Shown: positions 33,108-41,125 of the stretch, piece by piece
Position numbering within the stretch: position 1 is the stretch's first letter
Layout of the letters: each line of letters opens with the position of its first letter
Source: Winogradskya humida
Lineage (GTDB): Bacteria > Actinomycetota > Actinomycetes > Mycobacteriales > Micromonosporaceae
Assembly: GCF_016862215.1 (NCBI RefSeq)
Contig: NZ_BOMN01000021.1
Location: forward strand, 20,380-84,379
DNA: 64,000 bases
Reading direction: 5' to 3'
The notes under the pieces: model-generated
What the model saw: only the letters and a program-made list of their open reading frames with translations
What the model was told of the DNA's origin: nothing
Database searches by the model: none
Made by a program: the position numbers and the translations under genes

Positions 33108-34460
33108 TCAACGGGGCAGGGTGAACCAGACGGTGGATCCTTCGATGCCGGTCGTGCCGCCGTGGCCGCGGATGACTTCCGCGACGATGGCGAGGCCGAG
33201 TCCGGTGCCGCCCGAGGACGGCCGGGAGGCGTCCGCACGCCAGAAGCGCTCGAAGGCGTGCGCGGTGGCCGCGTCCCCGAAGCCCGGACCCGCGTCGGTG
33301 ACCTCGACGCGGAGCTGGTCCGGGTGCAGGGTCACCGACGCCGCGGTGCCGGGTGGCGTGTGGGCGCGTACGTTGCTCAGCAGGTTGGCGAGGACCTGGC
33401 GCAGGCCGTCGGGGTCGGCGGTGATCATGCACGCGGCCGGAACAGAAACGGTCAGCGGGCGGTCCGGCTCCACAGCCCGGGCGTCGGCGGCCGCGTCGCG
33501 GACCAGGGCGGCCAGATCGACGGGTACGCGATGAGACTGCGGCCCGGCGTCCAGCCGCGCCAGGTACAGCAGGGACGTGACCAGGGTGCCCATCCGGGCG
33601 GCCTCGTCCTCGAGGCGCCCCAGGACGTCGGGGCGTTCCCGCAGATCGACCACGCCGGTGCGGACCAGCTGCAGGTAGCCGCGGATGGACGTGACCGGGG
33701 TGCGCAGCTCGTGGGACGCGTCGGCGACGAACTCGCGCATCCTCGACTCCGATCGCTCCCGGGCGGCGAGTGCGCGTTCCTGCGCGGAGAGGGCGGACTG
33801 GATGCGTGCGAGCATGCCGTTCACCGCCGATGTGAGCATGCCGACCTCGGTGCGCGGGCCGTCGAGCCGGTCGGGGACGCGGCGGTTCAGGTCGCCGTCG
33901 GCGAGGGCGGTCGCGGCGTCCGCGATCTCGGTGAGCGGATGGAGGGCCCGGCGCAGCAGGAGACGTGCGGCGAGACAGAGGGCGCCGAGCACGGCGAGGG
34001 AGGTGACCACGGCGATCAGAATCAGTCGCCGCACGATGTCGTCGACGGGGGACACGGGCAGCGCGACCAGGGCGAGAACCGGGCCGTCGCGGACCACGAC
34101 GGCACGGTAGCCGGCGACGGTCTGCGGACCCGTGCGGCTCAGGTCGGCCTGGTCGAGCAGGGGCCGTGCGGGCAGCCGGGACGTGCCTGTCGTGCGGGTG
34201 ACCTGACCCTGCGCGTTGCGGAACTCGGCCACGAACTCGCTGACGTTGGTCACCTGCTGGACGTCCTGGTCGCGCGCCGCCGGTGCCAGGGCCGCTATGA
34301 CGGCCCGCTCCCGCAGGGCCGCGGCGGCGGTGACCAGGGTGTTGTCCATCCGATCCGTCAGGTACGCCCGGAGCGCCACCACCGCCGTCACACCGGAGAA
34401 CGCGAGGGCCGCCGCGGTCAGTGCCACAATCCACAGCAGGATCCGCCGTCGGAGGGTCAC
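33108..34460 (-). CDS. HAMP sensor histidine kinase of an OmpR-type two-component system
   Basis: A 450-residue kinase starting at GTG 34460. Two membrane helices (about 9-31 and 145-170) bracket an extracytoplasmic sensor. A HAMP linker (LHPLTEIADAATALADGDL) leads to HisKA with FVADASHELRTPVTSIRGYL, the His near residue 246. The ATPase domain has NLLSNVRAHTP, TDAGPGFG and GGTGLGLAIVAEVI. The response regulator lies just upstream. The original GTGA overlap between the two genes has been disturbed by a 26-bp tandem duplication. The last codons (FTLPR) and stop are followed by two further degenerate copies of the same 14-15 bases. The signal sensed is unknown. Confidence 0.9.
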   Translation of the reverse strand: MTLRRRILLWIVALTAAALAFSGVTAVVALRAYLTDRMDNTLVTAAAALRERAVIAALAPAARDQDVQQVTNVSEFVAEFRNAQGQVTRTTGTSRLPARPLLDQADLSRTGPQTVAGYRAVVVRDGPVLALVALPVSPVDDIVRRLILIAVVTSLAVLGALCLAARLLLRRALHPLTEIADAATALADGDLNRRVPDRLDGPRTEVGMLTSAVNGMLARIQSALSAQERALAARERSESRMREFVADASHELRTPVTSIRGYLQLVRTGVVDLRERPDVLGRLEDEAARMGTLVTSLLYLARLDAGPQSHRVPVDLAALVRDAAADARAVEPDRPLTVSVPAACMITADPDGLRQVLANLLSNVRAHTPPGTAASVTLHPDQLRVEVTDAGPGFGDAATAHAFERFWRADASRPSSGGTGLGLAIVAEVIRGHGGTTGIEGSTVWFTLPR

Positions 34461-34483
34461 AGCAGGATCCGCTGGCGGAGGGT
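34432..34483. repeat. 26-bp tandem duplication at the regulator-kinase junction
   Basis: Copies 34432-34457 and 34458-34483 differ at two of 26 positions. The unit contains the kinase start and its first codons. The duplication leaves a second GTG (34486) overlapping the response-regulator stop. Confidence 0.85.
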
Positions 34484-34486
34484 CAC
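34457..34486 (-). CDS. Nine-codon mini-ORF created by the duplication
   Basis: GTG 34486-34484 overlaps the regulator stop as GTGA. The frame reads nine codons (VTLRQRILL) and stops at TGA 34459-34457, which in turn overlaps the kinase GTG (34460-34458). It copies the kinase N terminus (VTLRRRILL). It could pass ribosomes from regulator to kinase, but translation is not shown. Confidence 0.35.
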   Translation of the reverse strand: MTLRQRILL

Positions 34487-35166
34487 GACGGGCTCGAGCG
34501 CAGCGCGTACCCGAAGCCCCGGTGGGTGACGATCAAGGGTGGGCCGGACCGGTCGAGCTTGCGCCGCAGATAGCCGACGTAGGTGTCGACGACGTTGGAG
34601 CCGGCCTCGGTCTCGTATTCCCAGACCGCGGCGAGGATCTGACCCCGGGACAGCACGCGGCCCGGGTTCTGCAGGAAGTAGCGGAGCAGTTTCAGCTCGG
34701 TGGGGGAGAGCTGCACCTGCTCACCGCCTCGACGGACGTCGAGGGTTTCCTGATCGAGTTCGACGTCCGCGTACCGAAGAAGCGGGGTGCTGTGGCCGCC
34801 GGTGCGTCGCAGCACCGCGCGGACCCGGGCGAGGAGGACCTCGATGTCGAACGGCTTGGTGATCCAGTCGTCACCGCCGTACGCGAGGCCCTGCACGAGA
34901 TCGTCACGGGCGTCCCGGGCGGTCAGGAAGACGACACCGGCCCCGGAACCGCCGGCGCGCAGCCGCCTGCACACGTCGACACCGTCGCCGTCGGGCAGCA
35001 TCACGTCGAGCAGCACCAGGTCCGGGTCGCGCTCGGTGGCCTTCTCGACCGCCTGGGCGGCGGTGGCAGCCGTGTCCACCGCGAACCCGTGGAAGGTCAG
35101 CACGGTGGCGAGCATGTCCACGATGTTGGGCTGGTCGTCGACGACGAGGATGCGCGCGCTGGTCAT
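34483..35166 (-). CDS. OmpR/PhoB-family response regulator
   Basis: A 227-residue DNA-binding regulator starting at ATG 35166; the frame is open further upstream, but the receiver begins exactly here (SARILVVDDQPNIVDML). The phospho-acceptor is in DLVLLDVMLPDGDGV (Asp near residue 52), with Thr in VVFLTARD and Lys in WITKPFD. The C-terminal winged helix contains LSPTELKLLRYFLQNPGRVL and VDTYVGYLRRKLD, ending RGFGYALR. It is the cognate of the kinase directly downstream. Target genes are unknown; the cyd operon is divergent at about 120 bases and the DUF2993 gene lies downstream. Confidence 0.92.
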   Translation of the reverse strand: MTSARILVVDDQPNIVDMLATVLTFHGFAVDTAATAAQAVEKATERDPDLVLLDVMLPDGDGVDVCRRLRAGGSGAGVVFLTARDARDDLVQGLAYGGDDWITKPFDIEVLLARVRAVLRRTGGHSTPLLRYADVELDQETLDVRRGGEQVQLSPTELKLLRYFLQNPGRVLSRGQILAAVWEYETEAGSNVVDTYVGYLRRKLDRSGPPLIVTHRGFGYALRSSPS

Positions 35167-35287
35167 GATGCCGCCATGACAGCACACCCCGATGAGAACT
35201 CCATGAGAACCGACGGGACCTTTGGCCCTTGGGGCCGGGCGGCGGTGATCGCAAGGATCGGGGGGTAGCCGTGGAGAGGAACCACCC

Positions 35288-36676
35288 GTGGACGCGCTCG
35301 ACCTTGCCCGATGGCAGTTCGGCATCACCACCGTTTACCACTACATTTTCGTGCCGATCACCATCGGGATGTCCGCGCTCGTAGCCGGTTTGCAGACCGC
35401 GTGGGTGCGGACGGGTAAGGAGCATTACCTGCGGGCCACGAAGTTCTGGGGGAAATTGTTCCTCATCAACTTCGCGATCGGGGTGGTCACCGGTCTGGTG
35501 CAGGAGTTCCAGTTCGGGATGAACTGGAGTGACTATTCGCGGTTCGTCGGCGACATCTTCGGGGCCCCGCTCGCGATCGAGGGTCTGCTCGCGTTCTTCC
35601 TCGAGTCGACGTTCCTCGGACTGTGGATCTTCGGCTGGGACCGGCTGCCGAAAAAGCTGCACCTGGCGACGATCTGGCTGGCCTCGATCGGCACGCTGCT
35701 GTCCGCGTATTTCATTCTCGCCGCGAATTCCTGGATGCAGCACCCCGTCGGTTACGAGGTGAATCCCGGGACCGGCCGCGCGGAACTGCACAGCATCGGG
35801 GCGTTGCTGACGAACTCGACGACGCTGGTGACGTTCCCGCACACCATCACCGCGTGTTTCCTGACCGCGGGTGCCGTCCTGCTCGCCGTCAGCGCCTGGC
35901 ATCTGCGCGGGAAGAACCAGGAGGACGTGTTCCGGCCGGGGCTGAAGCTCGGTGCCTGGGTGGTGCTGATCGCGGGGATCGGCGTGCTGATCACCGGTGA
36001 CCTGCAGGCCCGCGTGATGACCGAGCAGCAGCCGATGAAGATGGCCGCCGCCGAGGCGCTCTACGAAACCTCCCAGCCGGCCAGCTTCTCGATCTTCACG
36101 ATCGGGTCCCTGGACGGGCACGAAGAGGTGGCGAGCGTGCGGATCCCGTCACTGCTGTCGTTCATGGCGACGGGAAGCCCGAATGGCGAGGTCGAGGGAA
36201 TCAACAACATTCAGCAGGAGTACGCGCAGAAGTACGGCGAGGGCGACTACACGCCGTACGTTCCGGTCACGTACTGGTCCTTCCGCCTCATGATCGGGTT
36301 CGGCGGGCTCGCCATGCTGATCGCGCTCGTGACGTTGTGGGCGGTGCGCGGTGGGCGTACCCCGCGGTCCCGGATCCTCTGGATCTCGGCCATCGCGACG
36401 GTGGTGATGCCGTTGCTGGGCAATTCCTTCGGCTGGATCTTCACCGAGATTGGCCGGCAGCCCTGGACCGTTTTCGGGCTGTTCCGCACCAGCGACAGCG
36501 TGTCGCCCTCGGTCTCGACAGCGGAGGTCGCGACGTCGCTGATCGTGCTGACCCTGCTCTACGGCGTCCTCGCGGTCATCGAGGTCGGCCTGTTCCTCAA
36601 ATACGCCCGAGCGGGTGCGCCGGAAATCCACCAGGAATCCGACGATGCCGACCGCCCCCTCGCCTTCGCCTACTGA
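35288..36676 (+). CDS. cydA: Cytochrome bd ubiquinol/menaquinol oxidase subunit I
   Basis: A 462-residue membrane protein that carries the haems and the quinol site of the high-affinity terminal oxidase. It starts at GTG 35288 with GGAGAGGA upstream. The N terminus DLARWQFGITTVYHYIFVPI places the haem-ligand His18. GLVQEFQFGMNWSDYSRFVG and PLAIEGLLAFFLESTFLGLW hold conserved glutamates. The quinol loop is of the short type, usual outside the enterobacteria, and the C-terminal half has GWIFTEIGRQPW. About nine hydrophobic segments are visible. It is first of a four-gene cyd operon. In actinomycetes this oxidase supports respiration at low oxygen and under stress. I see no obvious Rex operator in the 121-base upstream gap. 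Confidence 0.96.
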   Translation: MDALDLARWQFGITTVYHYIFVPITIGMSALVAGLQTAWVRTGKEHYLRATKFWGKLFLINFAIGVVTGLVQEFQFGMNWSDYSRFVGDIFGAPLAIEGLLAFFLESTFLGLWIFGWDRLPKKLHLATIWLASIGTLLSAYFILAANSWMQHPVGYEVNPGTGRAELHSIGALLTNSTTLVTFPHTITACFLTAGAVLLAVSAWHLRGKNQEDVFRPGLKLGAWVVLIAGIGVLITGDLQARVMTEQQPMKMAAAEALYETSQPASFSIFTIGSLDGHEEVASVRIPSLLSFMATGSPNGEVEGINNIQQEYAQKYGEGDYTPYVPVTYWSFRLMIGFGGLAMLIALVTLWAVRGGRTPRSRILWISAIATVVMPLLGNSFGWIFTEIGRQPWTVFGLFRTSDSVSPSVSTAEVATSLIVLTLLYGVLAVIEVGLFLKYARAGAPEIHQESDDADRPLAFAY

Positions 36677-36685
36677 GAGCTTGAT

Positions 36686-37681
36686 ATGGAACTCACGACT
36701 GTCTGGTTCGGACTGATCGCCGTGCTGTGGGCCGGCTATTTCCTCCTCGAGGGCTTCGATTTCGGCGTCGGCATCCTGCTGCCGGTCCTCGGGCGCGACG
36801 ACCGCGAACGGCGGCTGCTGATCAACACCATCGGCCCGGTGTGGGACGGCAACGAGGTCTGGCTGATCGTGGCCGGTGGGGCCACGTTCGCCGCGTTCCC
36901 CGAGTGGTACGCGACGCTGTTCTCCGGCTTCTACCTGCCGCTGCTGCTCATTCTCGTCGCCCTGATCATCCGGGGCGTCGCCTTCGAGTACCGCGGCAAG
37001 CGTGGCGACCTGAGATGGAAACGCGGCTGGGACGCGGCGATCGTGGCCGGCAGCGTCGTTCCCGCGATTCTCTGGGGCGTGGCGTTCGGCAACATCGTGC
37101 GCGGGGTGCGGCTGGACGCCTCGCACGAGTACGTGGGCGGGTTCTTCGAGCTGCTCAATCCGTACGCGTTGCTGGGCGGGCTGACCACTCTCGGACTGTT
37201 CGTGCTGCACGGCGCCGTCTTCCTCGCCCTGAAGACGGACGGCCCGATGCGCGAACGCGCCGGATCGCTCGCCGCGCGCCTGGCTGTGCCGGTGATTGTC
37301 GTCGCTGCCGGTTTCCTGCTCTGGACGGTGCTCGCCCACCCCTCGCTCAGCGGTGCGATCCTCGCCCTTGCTGCCGCGGTCGCGCTCGTCGCGGGTGCAC
37401 TGACCATCCGGGTACGCCGTGAAGGCTGGGCGTTCGTGGCGACGGCGCTCACCATCGTGCTGGCGGTGGCCGCGCTGTTCGTGACGCTGTTCCCGGACGT
37501 CATGCCGTCGTCGATCTCCACGGCGAACAGTCTCACCACGGCGAACGCGGCGTCCACCCCGTACACGCTGCGGGTCATGACGTGGGTGGCGGTGGTGTTC
37601 ACGCCGCTCGTGCTCGCGTACCAGGGGTGGACCTACTGGGTGTTCCGCAAGCGCCTGACCGTCGAACGGATCCCGGTATGA
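36686..37681 (+). CDS. cydB: Cytochrome bd oxidase subunit II
   Basis: A 331-residue multi-pass membrane protein. The N terminus has TVWFGLIAVLWAGYFLLEGF, then DFGVGILLPVLGRDDRERRL and INTIGPVWDGNEVWLIVAGG, the defining CydB motifs. Its GAG-less upstream has a modest AGAGC ribosome binding site nine bases after the cydA stop. Eight or nine hydrophobic segments are visible, with FEYRGKRGDLRWKRGWD as a cytoplasmic loop. It forms a heterodimer with CydA. The stop overlaps the cydD start (ATGA, 37678-37681). Confidence 0.96.
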   Translation: MELTTVWFGLIAVLWAGYFLLEGFDFGVGILLPVLGRDDRERRLLINTIGPVWDGNEVWLIVAGGATFAAFPEWYATLFSGFYLPLLLILVALIIRGVAFEYRGKRGDLRWKRGWDAAIVAGSVVPAILWGVAFGNIVRGVRLDASHEYVGGFFELLNPYALLGGLTTLGLFVLHGAVFLALKTDGPMRERAGSLAARLAVPVIVVAAGFLLWTVLAHPSLSGAILALAAAVALVAGALTIRVRREGWAFVATALTIVLAVAALFVTLFPDVMPSSISTANSLTTANAASTPYTLRVMTWVAVVFTPLVLAYQGWTYWVFRKRLTVERIPV

Positions 37682-39278
37682 GACCGCTCGACCCGCGCCT
37701 GCTCCGGTACGCCCGCACCACCCGGGTCTACCTGGCCGTCACCGTCGCCCTCGGGGTGGCGCTCGCGGCGCTCATCGTGGCGCAGGCGACCCTGCTCGCG
37801 AACGGCATCACCGCGGTGTTCCTGCACGGCGCGGGCGTGGACGAGCTGATGCCGACGCTGGTCTGGCTGGGCGTGGTGGTCGCCGGGCGGGGATTCGTGG
37901 CCTGGGCCCAGGAGGTGGCGGCCGCGCACTCCGCCGCCGGGGTGAAGTCCGCCCTGCGCCGCCAGGTCCTGGCCCGCCTCGCGGCGCTCGGGCCGTCCCA
38001 CGCCGCACCGACCGGTCAGGTGACCGTGCTCGTGACGCGCGGGCTGGACGCGCTCGACGCGTACTTCGCGCGCTACCTGCCGCACCTGGTGCTCGCCGTC
38101 CTCGTGCCCGTGATCGTCGTTGTCCGGCTGGCGCCGGCCGACCTGACGGCGACCGTGACGATCGCGCTCACCCTGCCGCTGATCCCGGTCTTCATGGCCC
38201 TGGTCGGGCTGCACACCGAGGCGGCCAACCAGCGCCAGTTCCGGCTGCTGAGCCGCCTGTCGCACCACTTCCTGGACGTGGTCGCCGGATTGCCGACCCT
38301 GAAACTGTTCGGCCGGGCCCGCGCGCAGGCCGGCACGATCCGCCGGATCAGCGACGAGCAACGAACGCTCACCCTGCGGACGCTCCGCACGGCGTTCCTG
38401 TCGTCGCTGGTGCTCGAGTTGCTCGCGACCCTGTCCGTCGCGCTGGTCGCGGTCGGCATCGGGCTGCGCCTGGTCAGCGGCCACCTGGACCTCGCGACGG
38501 CGCTGCTCGTCCTGATCCTCGCGCCGGAGGCCTACCAGCCGTTGCGGCAGGTCGGCGCGAACTACCACGCCAGCGCCGAGGGGCTGGCCGCGGCGTCGGA
38601 GGCCTTCGCGATCCTCGGGACGCCCGTGCCCGTGCGCGGAACGGGCACGCTGCCCGGTCCGCCGGTGGGGCCATCGCCTTCGAGGAGGTGGTCGTGCGCT
38701 TCCCCGGCCGGGACTCGCCGGCGTTGCGGCTCGACGCGGTCATCCGGCCGGGCGAGGTGGTCGCGCTGACCGGGCCGAGCGGCTCCGGGAAGTCGACCGC
38801 GCTCCACGTCCTGCTCGGCTTCGCCACTCCCGCCTCGGGACGCGTCACCATCGGCGGGATCCCGCTGGCCGACCTGGATCCCGAGGCCTGGCGTGCCCGG
38901 CTGGCGTGGGTGCCGCAACGGCCGTACCTGTTCGCCACGACCATCCGGGACAACATCACGCTCGGAGCACCGGGCGACCCGTCCGCGGCGGCGATCCTCG
39001 CCGGCACCGAGGACCTCGAACTGCGCCTCGGCGACGAAGGAACGGGACTGTCCGCGGGGCAGCGTCAGCGGGTGGCCGTGGCGAGGGCGTTCTTCCGGGA
39101 TGCTCCGATCGTGCTGCTCGACGAGCCGACCGCGAACCTCGACGCTGTCACGGCCGGCGCGGTGATGGGGGCGATCCGGCGGCTGGGGTCCGGGCGTACG
39201 GTCATCATGGCCGCGCACCGGCCGGAGCTGATCGCCCTCGCCGACCGGGAGATCTCCCTCAGCGGGGTGGCGGTATGA
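37678..39278 (+). CDS. cydD: ABC exporter CydD for cytochrome bd assembly, interrupted by a -1 frameshift
   Basis: CydD and CydC form an exporter of glutathione/cysteine-type thiols needed to assemble cytochrome bd. The frame from ATG 37678 encodes the six-helix membrane domain and stays coding to about residue 331 (PGPPVG). It then loses sense and stops at 38769. From 38671 on, another frame encodes the ATPase domain: AIAFEEVVVRFPGRD, Walker A GPSGSGKST, signature LSAGQRQRVAVARAF and Walker B IVLLDEPTANLD, to 39278. One extra G in the GGGG at 38667-38670 restores a normal 534-residue protein. Either the base was lost (mutation or sequencing error) or the run supports slippage. A GAGGAGG at 38681-38687 could also let ribosomes re-start. 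Both flanking junctions of the operon are intact. Confidence 0.85.
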
Positions 39279-40945
39279 ACGTTCTCGCTCTGCTGCGGCC
39301 CGCCGGGGGCCGTCTGCTGCTGGCCGCGCTCGCGGGTGCCGGTGCTGCCGGTGCCGCGGTCGGGCTGCTCGCCACGTCCGCCTGGCTGATCTCCCGCGCC
39401 GCGCAGCACCCACCGGTGCTGCACCTGATGGTCGCCATCGTCGCGGTCCGCGCGTTCGGGCTCGGCCGGGGCGTGCTGCGCTACCTGGAACGGCTGATCG
39501 GTCATGACGCGGCGTTCCGCATCCTCGGATCCCTGCGCGTGCGCCTCTACACCCGCCTCGAACGCCTGGCCCCCGCCGGCCTGGCCGACTTCCGCCGCGC
39601 CGACCTGGTCCAGCGTCTGGTGACCGATGTGGACGCGGTTCTCGACCTGGTGACGCGGGTTCTGCTGCCGTACGCGGTGGCGTCGCTGGTCGGCGTCGGC
39701 TCCGTCGCGCTCGTGGGGACACTGCTGCCGGTCGCGGGCGTCACGCTCGGTGTCACGCTGGTGCTCGTCGGCGTGATCGTTCCCGTCCTGCAGTCCCGGA
39801 CCGTGCGGCGAGCGGACGGGCGGCTGGCACCCCTGCGCGGCGAACTGGCGACGGCGTCGGTGGACCTGCTGCACGGATTGAGTGATCTGACGGCGTACGG
39901 TGCGGTGGACCGGCACCTCGCCCACCTCGACGAGGTGGACGGACGGCTGCGGTCGGCGGGGGAGCGGTCGGCGTTCGCCACGGGTGTCTCGGCGGCGGTG
40001 ACCGCGTTGAGCACGGGCCTGTGCGTTTTCGCGGGTCTTGCCGCCGGTGCGGTGGCGGTTCGGGCGGGGACGCTCTCCGGGGAGCTGCTCGCGGTGGTCG
40101 TCCTGACGCCGCTGGCGGTTTTTGAGGTCGCCGGGACCCTGCCGGCAGCTGCTCAGCATCTGGCGGGGGCGCGTGCGGCTCTGCGGCGGCTCGGCGAGAT
40201 CTTCGCTGCTCCCGACCCGGTCGCCGAGGTGCCCGGCCCCGTGCCGGTCCCTGGTGCGCCATCGGGGCCGGTGACGCTGCGGCTTGACCGGGTGACCGCG
40301 GGATGGGTGCCGGGGCGTACCGCGATCAGGGATTTCTCGCTGACCCTGGAGGCGGGGAGCCGCACCACGCTGGCCGGGCCGAGCGGGTCGGGGAAGTCGA
40401 CCGTGGCGGCGCTGCTGGTGCGGTTCCTGGACCCGCGGGCGGGCAGTGTGACGCTGAACGGGGCTGACCTGCGCACCCTCGACCCGGCTGACGTCCGGCG
40501 GCTGGTGACCTACCTCCCGGAGGACGCCTACCTGTTCGACACGACCATCGCCGAGAACCTGCGCATCGGCCGTCGCGACGCGGGCCTTGCCGACCTGCGT
40601 GCCGTCCTGGCGGAAGCGCGGTTGCTCGACTGGGCCGAGTCGCTGCCGGACGGTCTGGAAACGCTCGTCGGCGAGCACGGCGCGCAACTCTCCGGCGGGC
40701 AGCGGCGCCGGCTCGCTCTCGCCCGGGCGCTGCTCACCGACGCGCGGGTGCTCATCCTCGACGAGCCGACGGAACACCTCGACGACGAGACCGCGCGGGC
40801 GCTCACCCGGGACCTGCTCCTCGCCGCCGGGGACCGCACGGTCCTGCTCATCACCCATCGGAGCGACGTCGTGCCCGGCGTGGACCAGGTCGTGACGCTC
40901 GGCCGGGCGGGCAAATCGGTAGCGGCGCCGGCGGGACGGTCATAG
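39275..40945 (+). CDS. cydC: ABC exporter CydC for cytochrome bd assembly
   Basis: A 556-residue exporter subunit with membrane and ATPase domains in one chain, starting at ATG 39275 in an ATGA overlap with cydD. The membrane domain opens with GLLATSAWLISRAAQHPPVL, the CydC/CydD hallmark, and includes RYLERLIGHDAAFRILGSLR. The ATPase domain (about 330-545) has Walker A GPSGSGKST, a Q-loop region YLPEDAYLFDTTIAENLR, signature LSGGQRRRLALARAL, Walker B VLILDEPTEHLD and a switch His in ITHRSD. All motifs are intact. It should pair with CydD; thus the frameshift in cydD would matter for the oxidase. Confidence 0.94.
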   Translation: MNVLALLRPAGGRLLLAALAGAGAAGAAVGLLATSAWLISRAAQHPPVLHLMVAIVAVRAFGLGRGVLRYLERLIGHDAAFRILGSLRVRLYTRLERLAPAGLADFRRADLVQRLVTDVDAVLDLVTRVLLPYAVASLVGVGSVALVGTLLPVAGVTLGVTLVLVGVIVPVLQSRTVRRADGRLAPLRGELATASVDLLHGLSDLTAYGAVDRHLAHLDEVDGRLRSAGERSAFATGVSAAVTALSTGLCVFAGLAAGAVAVRAGTLSGELLAVVVLTPLAVFEVAGTLPAAAQHLAGARAALRRLGEIFAAPDPVAEVPGPVPVPGAPSGPVTLRLDRVTAGWVPGRTAIRDFSLTLEAGSRTTLAGPSGSGKSTVAALLVRFLDPRAGSVTLNGADLRTLDPADVRRLVTYLPEDAYLFDTTIAENLRIGRRDAGLADLRAVLAEARLLDWAESLPDGLETLVGEHGAQLSGGQRRRLALARALLTDARVLILDEPTEHLDDETARALTRDLLLAAGDRTVLLITHRSDVVPGVDQVVTLGRAGKSVAAPAGRS

Positions 40946-40952
40946 GGTCGTC

Positions 40953-40986
40953 GGTGATCGCACCTCCGCTCATCAGTGCGGTCACC
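40953..40986 (+). terminator. Hairpin after the cyd operon
   Basis: GGTGATCGCAC (40953-40963) pairs with GTGCGGTCACC (40976-40986) with one G-U pair and a 12-base loop, seven bases after the cydC stop. It probably ends the cyd transcript, or lies in the leader of the next gene. Confidence 0.55.
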
Positions 40987-41014
40987 GTTCGGTAGTTCGT
41001 TATCGGGAGGCGAC

Positions 41015-41125
41015 ATGCGAGGCATCGGAACGTTCCGGATCATTCGTCCGTTCCGACCTCGCGAGGTTCTTCTTGACCCGTCCCACACTCAATCTCGGCA
41101 TCCTGGCGCATGTCGACGCCGGTAA
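41015..41125 (+). CDS. 36-residue leader peptide overlapping the ribosomal-protection gene start
   Basis: ATG 41015 follows GGGAGG by four bases. The frame runs 36 codons to TAA 41123-41125 and starts MRGIGTFRIIRPFRPREVLL, with a basic end. It covers the TTG start (41073) and the ribosome binding site of the next gene in another frame. Inside it, TCGGAAC (41025-41031) can pair either with the adjacent GTTCCG (41032-41037) or with GTTCCGA (41050-41056). This is the layout of a translational attenuator; expression is inferred. Confidence 0.45.
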   Translation: MRGIGTFRIIRPFRPREVLLDPSHTQSRHPGACRRR

